Shown: positions 47,119 through 58,411, numbered from the stretch's first letter. The stretch is DNA of 64,000 nucleotides from Bacilli bacterium (GCA_017410525.1 JAFQQQ010000002.1:141591-205590), one strand, 5' to 3'. Notes: generated from the sequence alone by a model not told the origin. A program made the numbers and translations.

Positions 47119-47544
47119 GTGGCACAAAAAGTAAAAGAAATTAAATTACAAATTCCAGCAGGAAAAGCAACACCAGCTCCACCAGTAGGAACTGTACTTG
47201 GTCCAGCAGGGATTAACTTACAAGAATTCTGTACAAAATATAATGATGCAACAAGAGATAAAATGGGAGATATATTACCAGTTGTTATTTCTATATATGA
47301 TGATAGAAGTTTCGATTTCGTAATTAAAACTCCACCAACAGCATTCTTAATAAAGAAAATATGCAATGTTAAAAAAGGTTCAGCTAAGGGATCTAAAGAA
47401 CCAGTTGGAACTATGTCTCAAGATCAACTTAGACAAATTGCTGAGATTAAATTACCAGATTTAAACTGTTATTCAGTTGAAGAAGCCATGAAGATTGTTG
47501 CAGGTACTGCAAAAAACATGGGTGTTAAAGTAGAAGAAAATTAA
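47119..47544 (+). CDS. rplK: 50S ribosomal protein L11
   Basis: A 141-residue protein, exactly the usual length. MAQKVKEIKLQIPAGKATPA is the canonical start, followed by PPVGTVLGPAGINLQEFC and the C-terminal RNA-binding domain. It forms the GTPase-associated centre with L10/L12. The start is GTG 47119 after AGGAGGTGTTTTTC; an in-frame GTG at 47110 lies within the Shine-Dalgarno region. First gene of rplK-rplA. Confidence 0.98.
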   Translation: MAQKVKEIKLQIPAGKATPAPPVGTVLGPAGINLQEFCTKYNDATRDKMGDILPVVISIYDDRSFDFVIKTPPTAFLIKKICNVKKGSAKGSKEPVGTMSQDQLRQIAEIKLPDLNCYSVEEAMKIVAGTAKNMGVKVEEN

Positions 47545-47645
47545 TTATAAATAATAATTATGATATATAGAATAGAAAAAGAATTCCGCTTTTCAACTTT
47601 CTACACTATTTGTATCATATAAAAAATATTAAATAGGAGGTTAAT

Positions 47646-48341
47646 ATGAAAAGAGGAAAGAAGTATTTAGAAGCTGCTAGTAAAATAGAAAAAGGAAAAG
47701 CTTACTCTATAGAAGAAGCAGTAAAATTATTAAAAGAAACTAAAACAGCTAACTTTGATGAATCTGTTGAATTAGCACTAAGACTTAACTTAGATACTAA
47801 GAAAGCAGATCAACAATTAAGAGGAGCTACAGTACTTCCAAACGGTATAGGTAAAACTAAAACAGTTTTAGTTATAGCTCGTGGAGTTAAAGCTACTGAA
47901 GCTAAAGAAGCTGGAGCTGACTTTGTTGGAGAACTTGATATGATTGAAAAAATCGAAAAAGAAAACTGGTTTGATTTCGATACAATGATAGCTACTCCAG
48001 ATATGATGCCTGCTTTAGGTAAAATCGGACGTGTTTTAGGACCTCGTGGTTTAATGCCAAACCCTAAAACAGGAACAGTTACTATGGATGTTAAAAAAGC
48101 TGTAGAAGACGTTAAAAAAGGACGTGTTGAATACAGAACTGATTCATATGGTAACGTTGCAGTATTAGTTGGTAAAGTTTCATTTGATGATGAAAAATTA
48201 GTAGAAAATATTAAATCTTTCGTATCACTTATCAATAAAACTAAACCTAGTACAGTAAAAGGTAAATATATGTTAAATATTTCAATCGCTAGTACAATGG
48301 GTCCTGGTATTAAAGTTGATACAGCAAGTTTTGAAAATTAA
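47646..48341 (+). CDS. rplA: 50S ribosomal protein L1
   Basis: A 231-residue protein of normal length: [20 protein letters not shown], then [24 protein letters not shown] core (here [16 protein letters not shown]), [20 protein letters not shown] and KTGTVTMDV. It builds the L1 stalk and is the repressor acting on the leader at 47023-47090. The 101-base spacer before it holds the segment complementary to that leader (47585-47596). AGGAGGTTAAT precedes the ATG. Confidence 0.98.
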   Translation: MKRGKKYLEAASKIEKGKAYSIEEAVKLLKETKTANFDESVELALRLNLDTKKADQQLRGATVLPNGIGKTKTVLVIARGVKATEAKEAGADFVGELDMIEKIEKENWFDFDTMIATPDMMPALGKIGRVLGPRGLMPNPKTGTVTMDVKKAVEDVKKGRVEYRTDSYGNVAVLVGKVSFDDEKLVENIKSFVSLINKTKPSTVKGKYMLNISIASTMGPGIKVDTASFEN

Positions 48342-48344
48342 TTG

Positions 48345-48373
48345 TTTACAAATTAAAAAAACTGTGTTATAAT
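48345..48373 (+). promoter_or_regulatory. SigA promoter for rplJ-rplL
   Basis: TTTACA (48345-48350), 17-base spacer ending in TGT, TATAAT (48368-48373): an extended, near-consensus promoter. Confidence 0.85.
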
Positions 48374-48383
48374 AACGTCAGTT

Positions 48384-48485
48384 GGAAAGATAGTACCGTA
48401 GACAGTAGGGGAGAAATCTTAATAATCCTACCGAGGAACATAAGTTTAAGTTCAATCGAAGTCTACGTTTAACGTGGACTTTTTA
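48384..48485 (+). promoter_or_regulatory. Ribosomal protein L10 leader with attenuator
   Basis: ACCGTAGACAGTAGGGGAGA and TCTTAATAATCCTACCGAGG are the hallmark strands of the L10 leader. CGTAGAC (48397-48403) is fully complementary to GTCTACG (48461-48467), which in turn is the left arm of a terminator GTCTACG-tttaa-CGTGGAC (48461-48479) followed by TTTTT. The two pairings exclude each other, so the leader can switch between readthrough and stop depending on L10-L12 binding. Confidence 0.85.
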
Positions 48486-48521
48486 TATACGTGTGCTTTT
48501 CATAAGATTAGGAGGTGTTTT

Positions 48522-49016
48522 ATGGCAAATCCAAAGATATTAGAAGCTAAACAAGTAATTATTGATGAAATAGCTAATAATGTTAAAGAATCTAGTTCAT
48601 TTATCTTTTTAGAAAACCAAGGTTTAACAGTTGCTGAAACTATGGAATTAAGAAGAAAATTAAGAGAATCTAATTCTGAATTAAAAATCTATAAAAACAC
48701 TTTAGTAGCTCGTGCTCTTAAAGATTTAAATATTGATTTAGAATCAGAATTAAATGGTCCAAAGGTTGTTGCTTTTGGTAAAGATGTTATTGAACCAATT
48801 AAAGCGGTTGCTGAATTCGCTAAAAAACATGATAAGTTAGTGATGAAAGTTGGTATCGTTGATGGTAAAGTAACTGAATTAGATGAATTAAAGAAACTTG
48901 CAACTATTCCATCAAGAGAAGGATTACTTACAATGTTTGCGAGTGGTTTACTTGCAATTCCAAGAGACTTTGCAATATGCTTAGATTTACATAGTAAAAA
49001 TTTAGAAGAAAATTAA
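48522..49016 (+). CDS. rplJ: 50S ribosomal protein L10
   Basis: A 164-residue protein with the L10 N-domain (ANPKILEAKQVIIDEIANNV, LRRKLRESNSELKIYKNTL) and the C-terminal helix (about 140-160) that carries L12 dimers. It is the base of the ribosomal stalk and autoregulates through the leader above. The frame is open from 48474 in the attenuator; the real start is ATG 48522 after TTAGGAGGTGTTT. Confidence 0.97.
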   Translation: MANPKILEAKQVIIDEIANNVKESSSFIFLENQGLTVAETMELRRKLRESNSELKIYKNTLVARALKDLNIDLESELNGPKVVAFGKDVIEPIKAVAEFAKKHDKLVMKVGIVDGKVTELDELKKLATIPSREGLLTMFASGLLAIPRDFAICLDLHSKNLEEN

Positions 49017-49057
49017 TTTTAAAAAAATAAATATATAGATAAGGGAGGAAATGAATT

Positions 49058-49426
49058 ATGGCAAAATTAAGCGCAAAAGAAATTATCGATTCTCTAAAAG
49101 AAATGACTCTTTTAGAAATCAAAGAAGTAGTAGATTTAATGAAAGAAGAATTTGGTGTTGATCCAAGTGCGGTAGCAGTTGCTGCTGCTCCAGCTGCTGA
49201 AGCTGCAAATGAAGGACCAAGCGCTGTTGATGTTGTATTAGCAAGTGCTGGTGCTAATAAAATCGCTGTTATCAAATTAATCAAAGAAGTTACAGGATTA
49301 GGTTTAGGAGAATCTAAAGCTATCGCTGATAATGGTGGAGTTATTAAAGAAAAAGTTGCTACTGCTGACGCTGAAGAATTAAAAGCTAAATTCGAAGAAG
49401 CTGGTGCTACAATCGAATTAAAATAA
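49058..49426 (+). CDS. rplL: 50S ribosomal protein L7/L12
   Basis: A 122-residue protein: N-terminal dimerisation domain (SAKEIIDSLKEMTLLEIKEV), an Ala-rich hinge (AVAAAPAAEAANEGPSAVD) and the factor-binding C-terminal domain (KIAVIKLIKEVTGLGLGESK). Note that the hinge and the other most-translated genes use GCT and GCA Ala codons with more G+C than the surroundings, as expected of a highly expressed gene. AAGGGAGGAAATGAATT precedes the ATG. Confidence 0.98.
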   Translation: MAKLSAKEIIDSLKEMTLLEIKEVVDLMKEEFGVDPSAVAVAAAPAAEAANEGPSAVDVVLASAGANKIAVIKLIKEVTGLGLGESKAIADNGGVIKEKVATADAEELKAKFEEAGATIELK

Positions 49427-49444
49427 TAAATGATTTATGGTTTT

Positions 49445-49473
49445 AAGCCTGTACTAAAATTAGTATGGGCTTT
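49445..49473 (+). terminator. Strong hairpin between rplL and ybxB-like gene
   Basis: AAGCCTGTACTA-aaat-TAGTATGGGCTT, a 12-bp stem with two G-T pairs, followed by TTTCGCCGTTTT. The T-run is interrupted, so it may be a partial terminator or a processing site that sets the stalk-protein to polymerase ratio. Confidence 0.55.
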
Positions 49474-49498
49474 CGCCGTTTTAAAAAGTAGGTGTTTT

Positions 49499-50086
49499 AT
49501 GTCATTTTATTTTGATAAAGATACAAATGTCGGAAGTAAAGAAATTACCACTAGGGCAGAAATAGATGGTAAATTTTATACTTTTAAAACAGATAATAAT
49601 GTGTTTTCTAAGAAAGGTTTAGATTTTGGTACTAGAACTTTATTAGAAAGTATAGATATTAAAAATATTAGTGGTGATGTACTTGATTTTGGATGTGGAT
49701 ATGGGCCAATTGGTATCTACATAAAATCAAATACAAATTCTAATGTTGATATGGTTGATGTTAATCTTAGGGCTTTGAATCTGGCTAAGAAAAATGCAAA
49801 TTTAAATAAAGTAGATGTTAATATTTTTGAAAGTGATATTTATAGTAATGTAGTAAAGAAGTATGACTACATAATTACTAATCCACCAATTAGAGTAGGT
49901 AAGAAAATATTATATGAAATATTAATTAAGGCTAAAGATTATTTGAAGAAAGATGGACACTTAATATTTGTAATAAATAAGGATCAAGGTGCTAAAAGCA
50001 CTATTAAGGATATGCAAGAATATTATAGTGTAAATCTATTAGAAAAAAACAAAGGTTTTTATGTAATTGATTGTCAAAATCATTGA
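49499..50086 (+). CDS. Class I SAM-dependent methyltransferase, YbxB/RsmC-like
   Basis: A 195-residue Rossmann methyltransferase. SAM motif I is LDFGCGYGPIGIYI, and motif IV is ITNPPIRVGK, the NPP(F/Y/I) type of enzymes that methylate amino groups of nucleobases, as RsmC does on 16S rRNA. The place between rplL and rpoB is the same as ybxB of Bacillus. The start is ATG 49499 after AAGTAGGTGTTTT; the frame is open from 49430, through the hairpin. Confidence 0.88.
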   Translation: MSFYFDKDTNVGSKEITTRAEIDGKFYTFKTDNNVFSKKGLDFGTRTLLESIDIKNISGDVLDFGCGYGPIGIYIKSNTNSNVDMVDVNLRALNLAKKNANLNKVDVNIFESDIYSNVVKKYDYIITNPPIRVGKKILYEILIKAKDYLKKDGHLIFVINKDQGAKSTIKDMQEYYSVNLLEKNKGFYVIDCQNH

Positions 50087-50182
50087 CATATTGCCAAGTT
50101 TGATATATAATTATAAATTGGCGGCATATATTATTCTGCTTAATATGTGTTTTCTAGAAAATATAGTTTATGGGGTGAAAGA

Positions 50183-53100
50183 GTGGCTTATACAGTTAAA
50201 AAATTCGGTGATTACCGTGAAAGAAGAAATTATGGAAAAACAAAAAATGCAATTGAATTAAACAATTTGTTGGAAATTCAAAAAAAGTCATATGATTGGT
50301 TTATGACTGAAGGAATAAAAGAAGTATTCGATGACATCTTTCCTGTTGAAAGCTTTACAGGAAATTTAACTCTAGAATTCGGAGAATATTCTTTTGAAGA
50401 GCCAAGATACTCAATTAAAGGTTGCAAAGATAGATATGCAACTTATGCTGCACCTATAAAAGTGCAAGCAAGACTTTTTAACCAAGAAACCGGTGAAGTT
50501 AAAGAGCAAGAAATTTATTTAGGTGATATGCCTATAATGACAGATGGTGGTACATTTATAATCAACGGAGCAGAACGTGTTATAGTATCACAATTAGTTC
50601 GTTCACCAAGTGCTTATTATTCAAGAGAAATAGATAAGAAAAATGGCAAATCTATTATCACTTCTCAAATAATACCAACTCGTGGAACATGGCTAGAATA
50701 TGAAACTGACGCAAGAGATGTTATTTACTGTCGTATTGATAGAACAAGAAAAGTTCCAGTAACAACTTTACTTAGAGCATTAGGTTTATCTAGCGACGGT
50801 GATATAATAGATTTATTTGGTGAAGATGATTATATTATGAGAACTATCGAAAAAGATGCTAATAAAAATACAGATGAATCTTTAATCGATATTCACTCTA
50901 AATTAAGACCTGGTGAACCTAGTACCTTAGATAGTGCTAAAAACCAATTAATTACTAGATTCTTTGATGCTTTCAGATATGATTTAGCTAAAGTAGGGCG
51001 TTATAAATTTAATAGAAAATTAAATGTAATTGATAGATTATATGATTGTGTACTTGCAGAAGATATTAAAGTAAATGGAGAATTAAAATTTGAAAAAGGT
51101 ACTTTAGTAACAAAAGAAGTGTTAGAAGAATTAAAACCTATAATGGCTGATGGATATGGTGTTAAAGAAGTTCTAATAAATGAAGAATTAGATGCTTATA
51201 ACAAAGTTCAAATAGTTAAAGTTTATTCTAAAACAAATCCTGAAAAGGTTGTTAAAATTATTGGTAATGATCAATCAATTGAAGAAAAAAGGCTTACTAT
51301 TTCAGATGTTTATGCATCAGTATCTTACTATTTAAACTTACACCAAGGTATTGGATTTTATGATGAAATAGACCATTTATCAAATAGACGCGTAAGACAA
51401 GTAGGAGAATTGTTACAAAATCAATTTAGAGTAGGTGTATCTAGAATAGAAAGAGTTATTCGTGATAGAATGAGTACTCAAGAAATTGCTGAAGTAACAC
51501 CTAAAACATTAATTAATATTAGACCATTGACTGCAGCTATCAAAGAGTTCTTTGGTTCAAGTCAATTATCTCAATTCATGGATCAAACTAACCCAGTTGC
51601 AGAATTAGCTAATAAACGCCGTTTATCTAGTTTAGGGCCTGGTGGTTTATCAAGAGATAGAGCTGGTATGGAAGTTCGTGACGTTAATCCGTCTCACTAT
51701 GGAAGATTATGTCCAATTGAATCTCCAGAAGGACCAAATATTGGACTTATAACTTCATTAGCAAGTTATGCTAAAGTTAATGATTATGGATTTATTATGA
51801 CTCCATATAGAAAGGTTGAAAATGGTCATTTAACAGATGAAATCAGATATATGACAGCTGATGAAGAATTAGATTATCATATTTCTCAAGCAACTGTTAA
51901 ATTAGATGAAAACGATAATTTTGTAGAAAAGACAGTTCCTGTACGTTTCCGTGGAGAGAACATAATGATAAAGAGTAAAGACGTTGATTATATCGACGTA
52001 TCTAGTCAACAAGTTGTATCTATAACAACTGCCGGTATTCCATTCCTTGAACACGATGATGGAAAACGTGCACTGATGGGTGCAAACATGCAACGTCAAG
52101 CTATTCCACTTTTACAAGTAGAAGCTCCAATTGTTGGTACTGGTATTGAAGCTATAAGTGCAAGAGATAGTGGTGCTGTTATAATTGCTAAAGCTGATGG
52201 TGTTGTTGATTATGTAGACTCTAGAAAAATCTTAGTAAAAACTAAAGGTGGTATGGATACATATTACTTAAATGATTTTGAAAGAAGTAACAATGGTACT
52301 TGTTACCATCAAAAACCAATTGTTAAAGCTAAAGATAAAATATTAAAAGGACAAGTTATTGCTGATGGCCCATCTACAGATATGGGAGAAATGGCTCTTG
52401 GTAGAAACGTTACAGTAGCGTTCATGAACTTTAATGGATATAACTATGAAGATGCTGTTATCTTAAATGAAAGATTAGTTAGAGATGATGTTTATACATC
52501 AATTCATATTCAAGATTATCAAATTGAATGTAGAGACACTAAATTAGGACCTGAAGAATTTACTAGAGATATTCCAAATGTTAGTGAAGAAGCTCGTAAA
52601 AACTTAGATGAAAATGGACTTATTCGTATTGGTACTGAAGTACATGATGATGATATCTTAGTAGGTAAAGTTACTCCTAAAGGAATGGCAGAACTTACTA
52701 GTGAAGAAAAATTGCTTCATGCTATATTTGGAGAAAAAACTCGTGAAGTTAGAGATACATCACTTCGTGTACCACATGGTGGGGAAGGTATTGTTCACGA
52801 TATAAAGATATTTACTAAAGAAGATACAGATGAACTTCCAGCAGGAGTTTCTAAAATAATTCGTGTTTATATAGCACAAAAACGTAAAATTACTGTTGGA
52901 GATAAAATGGCTGGACGTCATGGTAATAAAGGTGTTATTTCACTTGTATTACCTAGTGAAGATATGCCATATTTAGCAGATGGTACTCCAGTAGATATTT
53001 TACTTAACCCACTTGGAGTTCCAAGTCGTATGAACATTGGACAAATCTTAGAAATGCATTTAGGTGCAGCTGCTAAGAAATTAGGTATTCATGTTGCTAC

Positions 53101-53842
53101 TCCAGTATTCAGTGGTGCTGAAAGAGAAGAAATTGTAGATGCTTTAAAAGAAGCTGGATTAGATGAAGATGGTAAGACAGTACTTTATGATGGGCGTACT
53201 GGTGAACCATTTGATAATCGTATAAGTGTTGGTGTTATGTATATGATTAAACTACACCACATGGTAGACGATAAATTACATGCTCGTTCAACTGGACCAT
53301 ACAGTATGGTTACACAACAACCATTAGGTGGTAAAGCTCAATTTGGTGGTCAAAGATTCGGGGAAATGGAAGTTTGGGCATTATATGCTTATGGTGCAGC
53401 TCATGTTCTTCAAGAAATGATGACAATCAAATCAGACGATGTTATTGGACGTGTTAAAGTTTATGAATCTTTAGTTAAAGGAACACCGATTCCAAAATCA
53501 GGTGTACCAGAAAGTTTCAGAGTACTTATTAAAGAGTTCCAAGCACTTGGCCTTGATATAACAGTACTTAATGATAAAGGAAATTTTGTAGAACTTAAAG
53601 AATTGGAAGAAGCAGATAAAGACGATAATTTACTTGATCCAAAAGAGACTAAAATAGAATCTAATTTAGTAAATGGAGATTCTGATGAAGAAGTATTTGA
53701 AGATTATGAAGATGCTTTAGATGATGAAGAATACGTTGATGAATTAGATGATAGTTTCGATGGAGAAGAAGATGAATTCGAAGAAAATGATTTGGATGAA
53801 GTAGAAGAAATAGAGGAAGAAATAGAGGAGGTTGAGGAATAA
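50183..53842 (+). CDS. rpoB: RNA polymerase beta subunit
   Basis: A 1219-residue protein with all beta-subunit blocks: early [20 protein letters not shown], the rifampicin region [20 protein letters not shown] then [14 protein letters not shown] (near 455-490), [39 protein letters not shown] and [20 protein letters not shown]. Residue 477 is Asn (AAT at 51611-51613) where E. coli has His526. The last ~60 residues form a strongly acidic tail ([18 protein letters not shown] and on), longer than in most species. Start GTG 50183 after GGGGTGAAAGA; the frame is open from 50147. One-base overlap with rpoC. Confidence 0.98.
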   Translation: MAYTVKKFGDYRERRNYGKTKNAIELNNLLEIQKKSYDWFMTEGIKEVFDDIFPVESFTGNLTLEFGEYSFEEPRYSIKGCKDRYATYAAPIKVQARLFNQETGEVKEQEIYLGDMPIMTDGGTFIINGAERVIVSQLVRSPSAYYSREIDKKNGKSIITSQIIPTRGTWLEYETDARDVIYCRIDRTRKVPVTTLLRALGLSSDGDIIDLFGEDDYIMRTIEKDANKNTDESLIDIHSKLRPGEPSTLDSAKNQLITRFFDAFRYDLAKVGRYKFNRKLNVIDRLYDCVLAEDIKVNGELKFEKGTLVTKEVLEELKPIMADGYGVKEVLINEELDAYNKVQIVKVYSKTNPEKVVKIIGNDQSIEEKRLTISDVYASVSYYLNLHQGIGFYDEIDHLSNRRVRQVGELLQNQFRVGVSRIERVIRDRMSTQEIAEVTPKTLINIRPLTAAIKEFFGSSQLSQFMDQTNPVAELANKRRLSSLGPGGLSRDRAGMEVRDVNPSHYGRLCPIESPEGPNIGLITSLASYAKVNDYGFIMTPYRKVENGHLTDEIRYMTADEELDYHISQATVKLDENDNFVEKTVPVRFRGENIMIKSKDVDYIDVSSQQVVSITTAGIPFLEHDDGKRALMGANMQRQAIPLLQVEAPIVGTGIEAISARDSGAVIIAKADGVVDYVDSRKILVKTKGGMDTYYLNDFERSNNGTCYHQKPIVKAKDKILKGQVIADGPSTDMGEMALGRNVTVAFMNFNGYNYEDAVILNERLVRDDVYTSIHIQDYQIECRDTKLGPEEFTRDIPNVSEEARKNLDENGLIRIGTEVHDDDILVGKVTPKGMAELTSEEKLLHAIFGEKTREVRDTSLRVPHGGEGIVHDIKIFTKEDTDELPAGVSKIIRVYIAQKRKITVGDKMAGRHGNKGVISLVLPSEDMPYLADGTPVDILLNPLGVPSRMNIGQILEMHLGAAAKKLGIHVATPVFSGAEREEIVDALKEAGLDEDGKTVLYDGRTGEPFDNRISVGVMYMIKLHHMVDDKLHARSTGPYSMVTQQPLGGKAQFGGQRFGEMEVWALYAYGAAHVLQEMMTIKSDDVIGRVKVYESLVKGTPIPKSGVPESFRVLIKEFQALGLDITVLNDKGNFVELKELEEADKDDNLLDPKETKIESNLVNGDSDEEVFEDYEDALDDEEYVDELDDSFDGEEDEFEENDLDEVEEIEEEIEEVEE

Positions 53843-56800
53843 TGGATGTTAATAATTTTGAAGGATTAAAAATTAGTATTGCCTCACCTGAGAAAATTCG
53901 TTCTTGGTCATATGGTGAAGTTAAAAAAGCAGAAACTATAAACTATCGTACTTTAAAACCAGAAAGAGAAGGTTTATTCTGTGAAAAAATCTTTGGACCT
54001 ACTAAAGATTTTGAATGTTCTTGTGGAAAATACAAGAGATTAAGATATAAAAATATAGTATGTGACAGATGTGGAGTTGAAGTAACTCGTGCTAAAGTTC
54101 GTCGTGAAAGAATGGGACACATAGAGTTAGCAACTCCAGTATCTCACATCTGGTTCTTTAAAGGTGTACCATCAAGAATGGGTCTTGTTCTTGATATGTC
54201 ACCAAGAGATTTGGAAGAAGTATTATATTTCGTAAGTTATGTAGTACTTGATCCAGGACCAGCTCCTTTAGAGAAAAAACAAACAATTTCTGATAAGGAA
54301 TACCGTGCTTACTATGAAAAATATGGTAACAGTTTTAGAGTAGGTATGGGTGCTGAAGCTATTAAAGAATTACTTGAACAAGTAGATCTTGATAAAGAAG
54401 TGGCTGATTTAAAAGGAGAAATAGAAGAAATAAAAGATTCTCAAAGTCAAAAAAGAATTCGTTTAATAAAGAGATTAGATGTATTAAATGCATTCTTAGA
54501 ATCAGGAAATCGTCCTGAGTGGATGATTTTAACAGCCCTACCTGTTATTCCACCGGAACTTAGACCTATGATTCAATTAGATGGTGGTAGATTTGCTACA
54601 TCTGACTTAAATGACTTATATAGAAGAGTTATTAATCGTAATAACCGTTTAAAGAAATTAATGGAATTAGGTGCTCCATCAATAATTATTCAAAATGAAA
54701 AACGTATGCTTCAAGAAGCTGTTGATGCTTTATTTGATAATGGTAGACGTGGTAGAAATATTACAGGAGCAGGAAATAGGCCACTTAAATCTTTAGCTAG
54801 CATGTTAAAAGGTAAACAAGGTCGTTTCCGTCAAAACTTACTTGGTAAACGTGTTGACTATTCTGGTCGTTCAGTTATCGTAGTAGGACCTAGTTTAAAA
54901 ATGTATGAATGTGGTATTCCAAAAGAAATGGCTTTAGAGTTATTTAAACCACATGTAATTAACGGATTAGTTTCAAAAGAAATAGCTAGCAACATTAAAG
55001 TTGCTAAAAGAATGATTGATAATCAAGATCCTAAAGTTTGGGATGTTGTAGAAGAAAAAATAAAAGAACACCCAGTAATGCTTAACCGTGCACCAACTCT
55101 TCACAGACTTGGTATACAAGCATTCGAACCTAAGTTAATTGAAGGTCGTTCAATTCGTCTACATCCACTTGTTTGTGCAGCGTTCAATGCCGACTTCGAT
55201 GGAGACCAAATGGCTGTTCACGTACCTATAACTGAAGAAGCTCAAGCAGAAGCTAGAATTCTTATGTTAGGTGCTAATAACATCCTTAAACCATCAGATG
55301 GTAAACCAATTGTTACTCCAGGACAAGATATGGTTCTTGGTAACTTCTATATAACTATAGAAAAAGCTGGATTACCAGGTGAAGGTAGAGTTTATAAAGA
55401 TCCAAACGAAGTGTTAATGAGTTATGAAAGAAGAGAAATCACACTTCATACAAGAATCGCACTTCCAGTAAGTTCTTTCAAACACAAAATATTCCCAGAC
55501 AAATATATGGATAAATATTTAGTAACTACTCCAGGTAAGATTTTATTCAATGAAATATTCCCTGATACTTTCCAATATATAGCTGAAGGAACTAGTGAAA
55601 ATATTGAAAAAGTAACTCCTAAAAAATTCTTTATAGAAAAAGGAGAGAATATTCCTGAAAAAATTAAAGAAATGCCAATTGTAGATGCATTTGCTAAAGG
55701 AGTGTTATCTAAATTAATCGCCCAAATTTATAAAAGATATCAAACTACTGAAACTTCAGTAATGCTTGATAAATTAAAAGATTTAGGATTTAAATATTCA
55801 ACACTTTCTGGAATAAGTATAGCTCTTAGCGATATTAAGGAATCTCAAAAGAAACCTGAAATAATTGCTAATAGTCAAGATATGGTAGATCAAGTTAATA
55901 AACAATTCAAACGTGGTTTAATAACTGATGAAGAAAGATACGGAAAAGTTGTTTCTATTTGGACAGATACTAAAAAACAAATAACATCTGAGTTAGAGAC
56001 AATGGTTAAAAATGATCCAGATAATCCAATTTGTATAATGATGACTTCAAAAGCTCGTGGAGATATGGGTTCATATACACAATTAGTTGGTATGAGAGGA
56101 TTATTCTCTAAACCAAATGGACAATCTGAAGAAATACCTGTTATTTCATCATTTAGTGAAGGTATTACAGTGTCTGAATTCTTCTTATCTACACACGGTA
56201 CTCGTAAGGGTGCAGTAGATACGGCTTTAAAAACTGCGGATGCTGGATATTTAACTCGTCGTTTAGTTGACGTATCTCAAGATATAATTGTAAGAGAAGT
56301 AGATTGTGGTACTGAAGCTGGTACAGTTGTAGAGGCATTTATAAATGATGCAGATGGAACAGTAATTGAATCTTTATATGACCGTATTTTAGGAAGATTT
56401 ACAAATAAAAAGATTTTACATCCGGAAACTAAAGAAGTTATATGTGAAAAAGATACTTATATAACTGAACAAATTGCAGATAAGATAATTGCTGCAGGAA
56501 TTACAAAAGTACCAATTAGAACAGTACTTACTTGTAGAACAGAACATGGTGTTTGTCAAAAATGTTATGGTCGTAACTTAGCTACTGGACAAATTGTTGA
56601 AGAAGGGGAAGCTGTAGGTATTATGGCTGCTCAATCTATCGGTGAACCTGGTACTCAGTTAACCATGAGAACTTTCAACACAGGTGGAGTTGCTGGAGAC
56701 GACATCACTCAAGGTTTACCTCGTATTCAAGAATTATTTGAGGCTCGTAATCCAAAAGGAAAAGCTTCAATAGCTGAAATCAATGGTGTAATAACTAAGA

Positions 56801-57477
56801 TTGAAGAAGAAAATGGTAAATACTTCATTTATATTAAAAATGATGTTGAAACTCGTAAACATACAACAAACTATAGCGTAAAACTTGCAGTTGTTGAAGG
56901 GCAAGAAGTTGTTGCTGGACAAAGACTAACTCATGGTGCTATTAGTCCAAAAGAATTATTAGTTGTTACAGATCCAATTTCTACTCAACAATACATCTTA
57001 TCAGAAACTCAAAAAGTTTATCGTTCTCAAGGTGTTGATATCTCTGATAAACACGTTGAGATTATTGCTAAACGTATGATTTCTAAGATAAAAATAATTA
57101 ACTCTGGTGATTCATATTTCTTACCAGGAACTATGGTTAATATAAATAACTTTACTGATATTAATAAAGGATTAATCCTTGAAGGAAAAAGACCTGCTAC
57201 GGGTAGACCAGTATTACTTGGTATAACTAAAGCATCCCTAGAAACTGATTCATTCTTATCGGCAGCTTCATTCCAAGAAACAACTCGTATCTTAACAGAT
57301 GCAGCTATTCACGGGAAAGTTGATAAACTTGAAGGATTAAAAGAAAATGTTATCTTAGGTAAATTAATACCTGCTGGTACAGGTGCTAAAAGATATAGAA
57401 AAGCTGATTACGAATTAGAACATGAAGCTTTAGATGAAGAACCTTTAGAAGCACTTGAACAAGAATTATTAGATTAA
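53842..57477 (+). CDS. rpoC: RNA polymerase beta' subunit
   Basis: A 1211-residue protein. The N-terminal zinc site is [20 protein letters not shown]; the catalytic Mg loop is [12 protein letters not shown] (near 450); [15 protein letters not shown] and the rudder and bridge-helix regions ([32 protein letters not shown] type) are present, then the second zinc site [16 protein letters not shown] and the C-terminal clamp. Length is typical of Bacillota. The ATG uses the last base of the rpoB stop, so the two are strictly coupled. The operon ends in a strong terminator. Confidence 0.98.
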   Translation: MDVNNFEGLKISIASPEKIRSWSYGEVKKAETINYRTLKPEREGLFCEKIFGPTKDFECSCGKYKRLRYKNIVCDRCGVEVTRAKVRRERMGHIELATPVSHIWFFKGVPSRMGLVLDMSPRDLEEVLYFVSYVVLDPGPAPLEKKQTISDKEYRAYYEKYGNSFRVGMGAEAIKELLEQVDLDKEVADLKGEIEEIKDSQSQKRIRLIKRLDVLNAFLESGNRPEWMILTALPVIPPELRPMIQLDGGRFATSDLNDLYRRVINRNNRLKKLMELGAPSIIIQNEKRMLQEAVDALFDNGRRGRNITGAGNRPLKSLASMLKGKQGRFRQNLLGKRVDYSGRSVIVVGPSLKMYECGIPKEMALELFKPHVINGLVSKEIASNIKVAKRMIDNQDPKVWDVVEEKIKEHPVMLNRAPTLHRLGIQAFEPKLIEGRSIRLHPLVCAAFNADFDGDQMAVHVPITEEAQAEARILMLGANNILKPSDGKPIVTPGQDMVLGNFYITIEKAGLPGEGRVYKDPNEVLMSYERREITLHTRIALPVSSFKHKIFPDKYMDKYLVTTPGKILFNEIFPDTFQYIAEGTSENIEKVTPKKFFIEKGENIPEKIKEMPIVDAFAKGVLSKLIAQIYKRYQTTETSVMLDKLKDLGFKYSTLSGISIALSDIKESQKKPEIIANSQDMVDQVNKQFKRGLITDEERYGKVVSIWTDTKKQITSELETMVKNDPDNPICIMMTSKARGDMGSYTQLVGMRGLFSKPNGQSEEIPVISSFSEGITVSEFFLSTHGTRKGAVDTALKTADAGYLTRRLVDVSQDIIVREVDCGTEAGTVVEAFINDADGTVIESLYDRILGRFTNKKILHPETKEVICEKDTYITEQIADKIIAAGITKVPIRTVLTCRTEHGVCQKCYGRNLATGQIVEEGEAVGIMAAQSIGEPGTQLTMRTFNTGGVAGDDITQGLPRIQELFEARNPKGKASIAEINGVITKIEEENGKYFIYIKNDVETRKHTTNYSVKLAVVEGQEVVAGQRLTHGAISPKELLVVTDPISTQQYILSETQKVYRSQGVDISDKHVEIIAKRMISKIKIINSGDSYFLPGTMVNINNFTDINKGLILEGKRPATGRPVLLGITKASLETDSFLSAASFQETTRILTDAAIHGKVDKLEGLKENVILGKLIPAGTGAKRYRKADYELEHEALDEEPLEALEQELLD

Positions 57478-57480
57478 AAT

Positions 57481-57515
57481 AAAAAGTGTAAACGTTAATT
57501 TGTTTGCACTTTTTT
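57481..57515 (+). terminator. Intrinsic terminator after rpoC
   Basis: AAGTGTAAAC pairs with GTTTGCACTT (one G-T pair) in an A-rich/T-rich frame with a run of T. Confidence 0.88.
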
Positions 57516-57561
57516 GTATAAATTTAATTAAAATTATGATAAAATTATAATAGGTGGTAAG

Positions 57562-58371
57562 ATGAAAAAAAAGGTATGGATAATAGTTTTATGTTTGTTG
57601 TTAGTAGGAGTTTTTGCTGTTACTTGTAATATAGGATTAGTAGGTGCAGATAGTGGCTTTGATTCTAGTTACGATAGTGGTAGTGATTCATCAGATGGTG
57701 GCGGATTATTTTATTTAATTTATCTTTGTTTTGAATATCCACCATTAGGTATAGCTGTTTTGATTGTATTTTCAATAATTTATTTTAGTAATAAGAAAAA
57801 GGGTCAAAAAATAATAGAAGAATCATTAAATAGTAAACTACAATTGCTTAATACAAGTATCTTTCCAGAAGAAAAAAGACTTGAAATTGAAGCATTTAAT
57901 TTATATAAACAAATACAATTTGCTTGGATGAACTTTGATGAAGAAACATTAAGAAACTGTTTAACGGATGAAATGTATAATATGTATTTGATGCAACTAG
58001 ATACATTAAAAGTAAAACATCAAAAAAATATAATGTATGATATAAAATATCTAGGTAGTAGTATAAAAGAAAAATATGAAGAAAATGGTCAGGAAACAAT
58101 TGTTATAAATATGCAAGTAAGTTGTTATGACTTTATAATAAATACTAAAACTAATAAAGTAGTTAGAGGTTTTTCTTCTAAATTGAATACATATTCTTAT
58201 GAATTAACATTTGTTAGAACGAAAGAAAATAAACAAGCAGATATATGTCCACAATGTGGAGCACCAGTAGAAGGAAATAATAGTGGTGTATGTGAATATT
58301 GTAGATCAATATTAATAAGTAACAATTATACACTTGTTATGAGTAAGAAAAAAATGTTAGCACAAAAATAA
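57562..58371 (+). CDS. Second Tim44-like domain protein with zinc ribbon
   Basis: A 269-residue paralogue of the 4521-5462 gene with the same order of parts: hydrophobic start (about 4-27), short Asp/Ser/Gly stretch (DSGFDSSYDSGSDSSDGGG), a membrane helix (about 55-75), then the Tim44-like domain (NLYKQIQFAWMNFDEETLRN, LTDEMYNMYLMQLDTLKVK) and the C-terminal zinc ribbon CPQCGAPVEGNNSG...CEYCRSIL. The two proteins agree closely across the domain and zinc ribbon but differ in the low-complexity part. Own terminators on both sides. AGGTGGTAAG precedes the ATG. Function unknown. Confidence 0.75.
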   Translation: MKKKVWIIVLCLLLVGVFAVTCNIGLVGADSGFDSSYDSGSDSSDGGGLFYLIYLCFEYPPLGIAVLIVFSIIYFSNKKKGQKIIEESLNSKLQLLNTSIFPEEKRLEIEAFNLYKQIQFAWMNFDEETLRNCLTDEMYNMYLMQLDTLKVKHQKNIMYDIKYLGSSIKEKYEENGQETIVINMQVSCYDFIINTKTNKVVRGFSSKLNTYSYELTFVRTKENKQADICPQCGAPVEGNNSGVCEYCRSILISNNYTLVMSKKKMLAQK

Positions 58372-58376
58372 AAAGT

Positions 58377-58410
58377 AAAAAGCAAAGACAATTGTGTTTT
58401 TGCTCTTTTT
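58377..58410 (+). terminator. Intrinsic terminator
   Basis: AGCAAA (58381-58386) pairs with TTTGCT (58399-58404), flanked by A and T runs. Confidence 0.7.
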
Positions 58411-58411
58411 G

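Noticed and set aside
50067..50261. 64-residue plus-strand frame overlapping the start of rpoB
   Set aside because: It lies in another frame across the promoter-proximal region and rpoB start, without ribosome site or family features.
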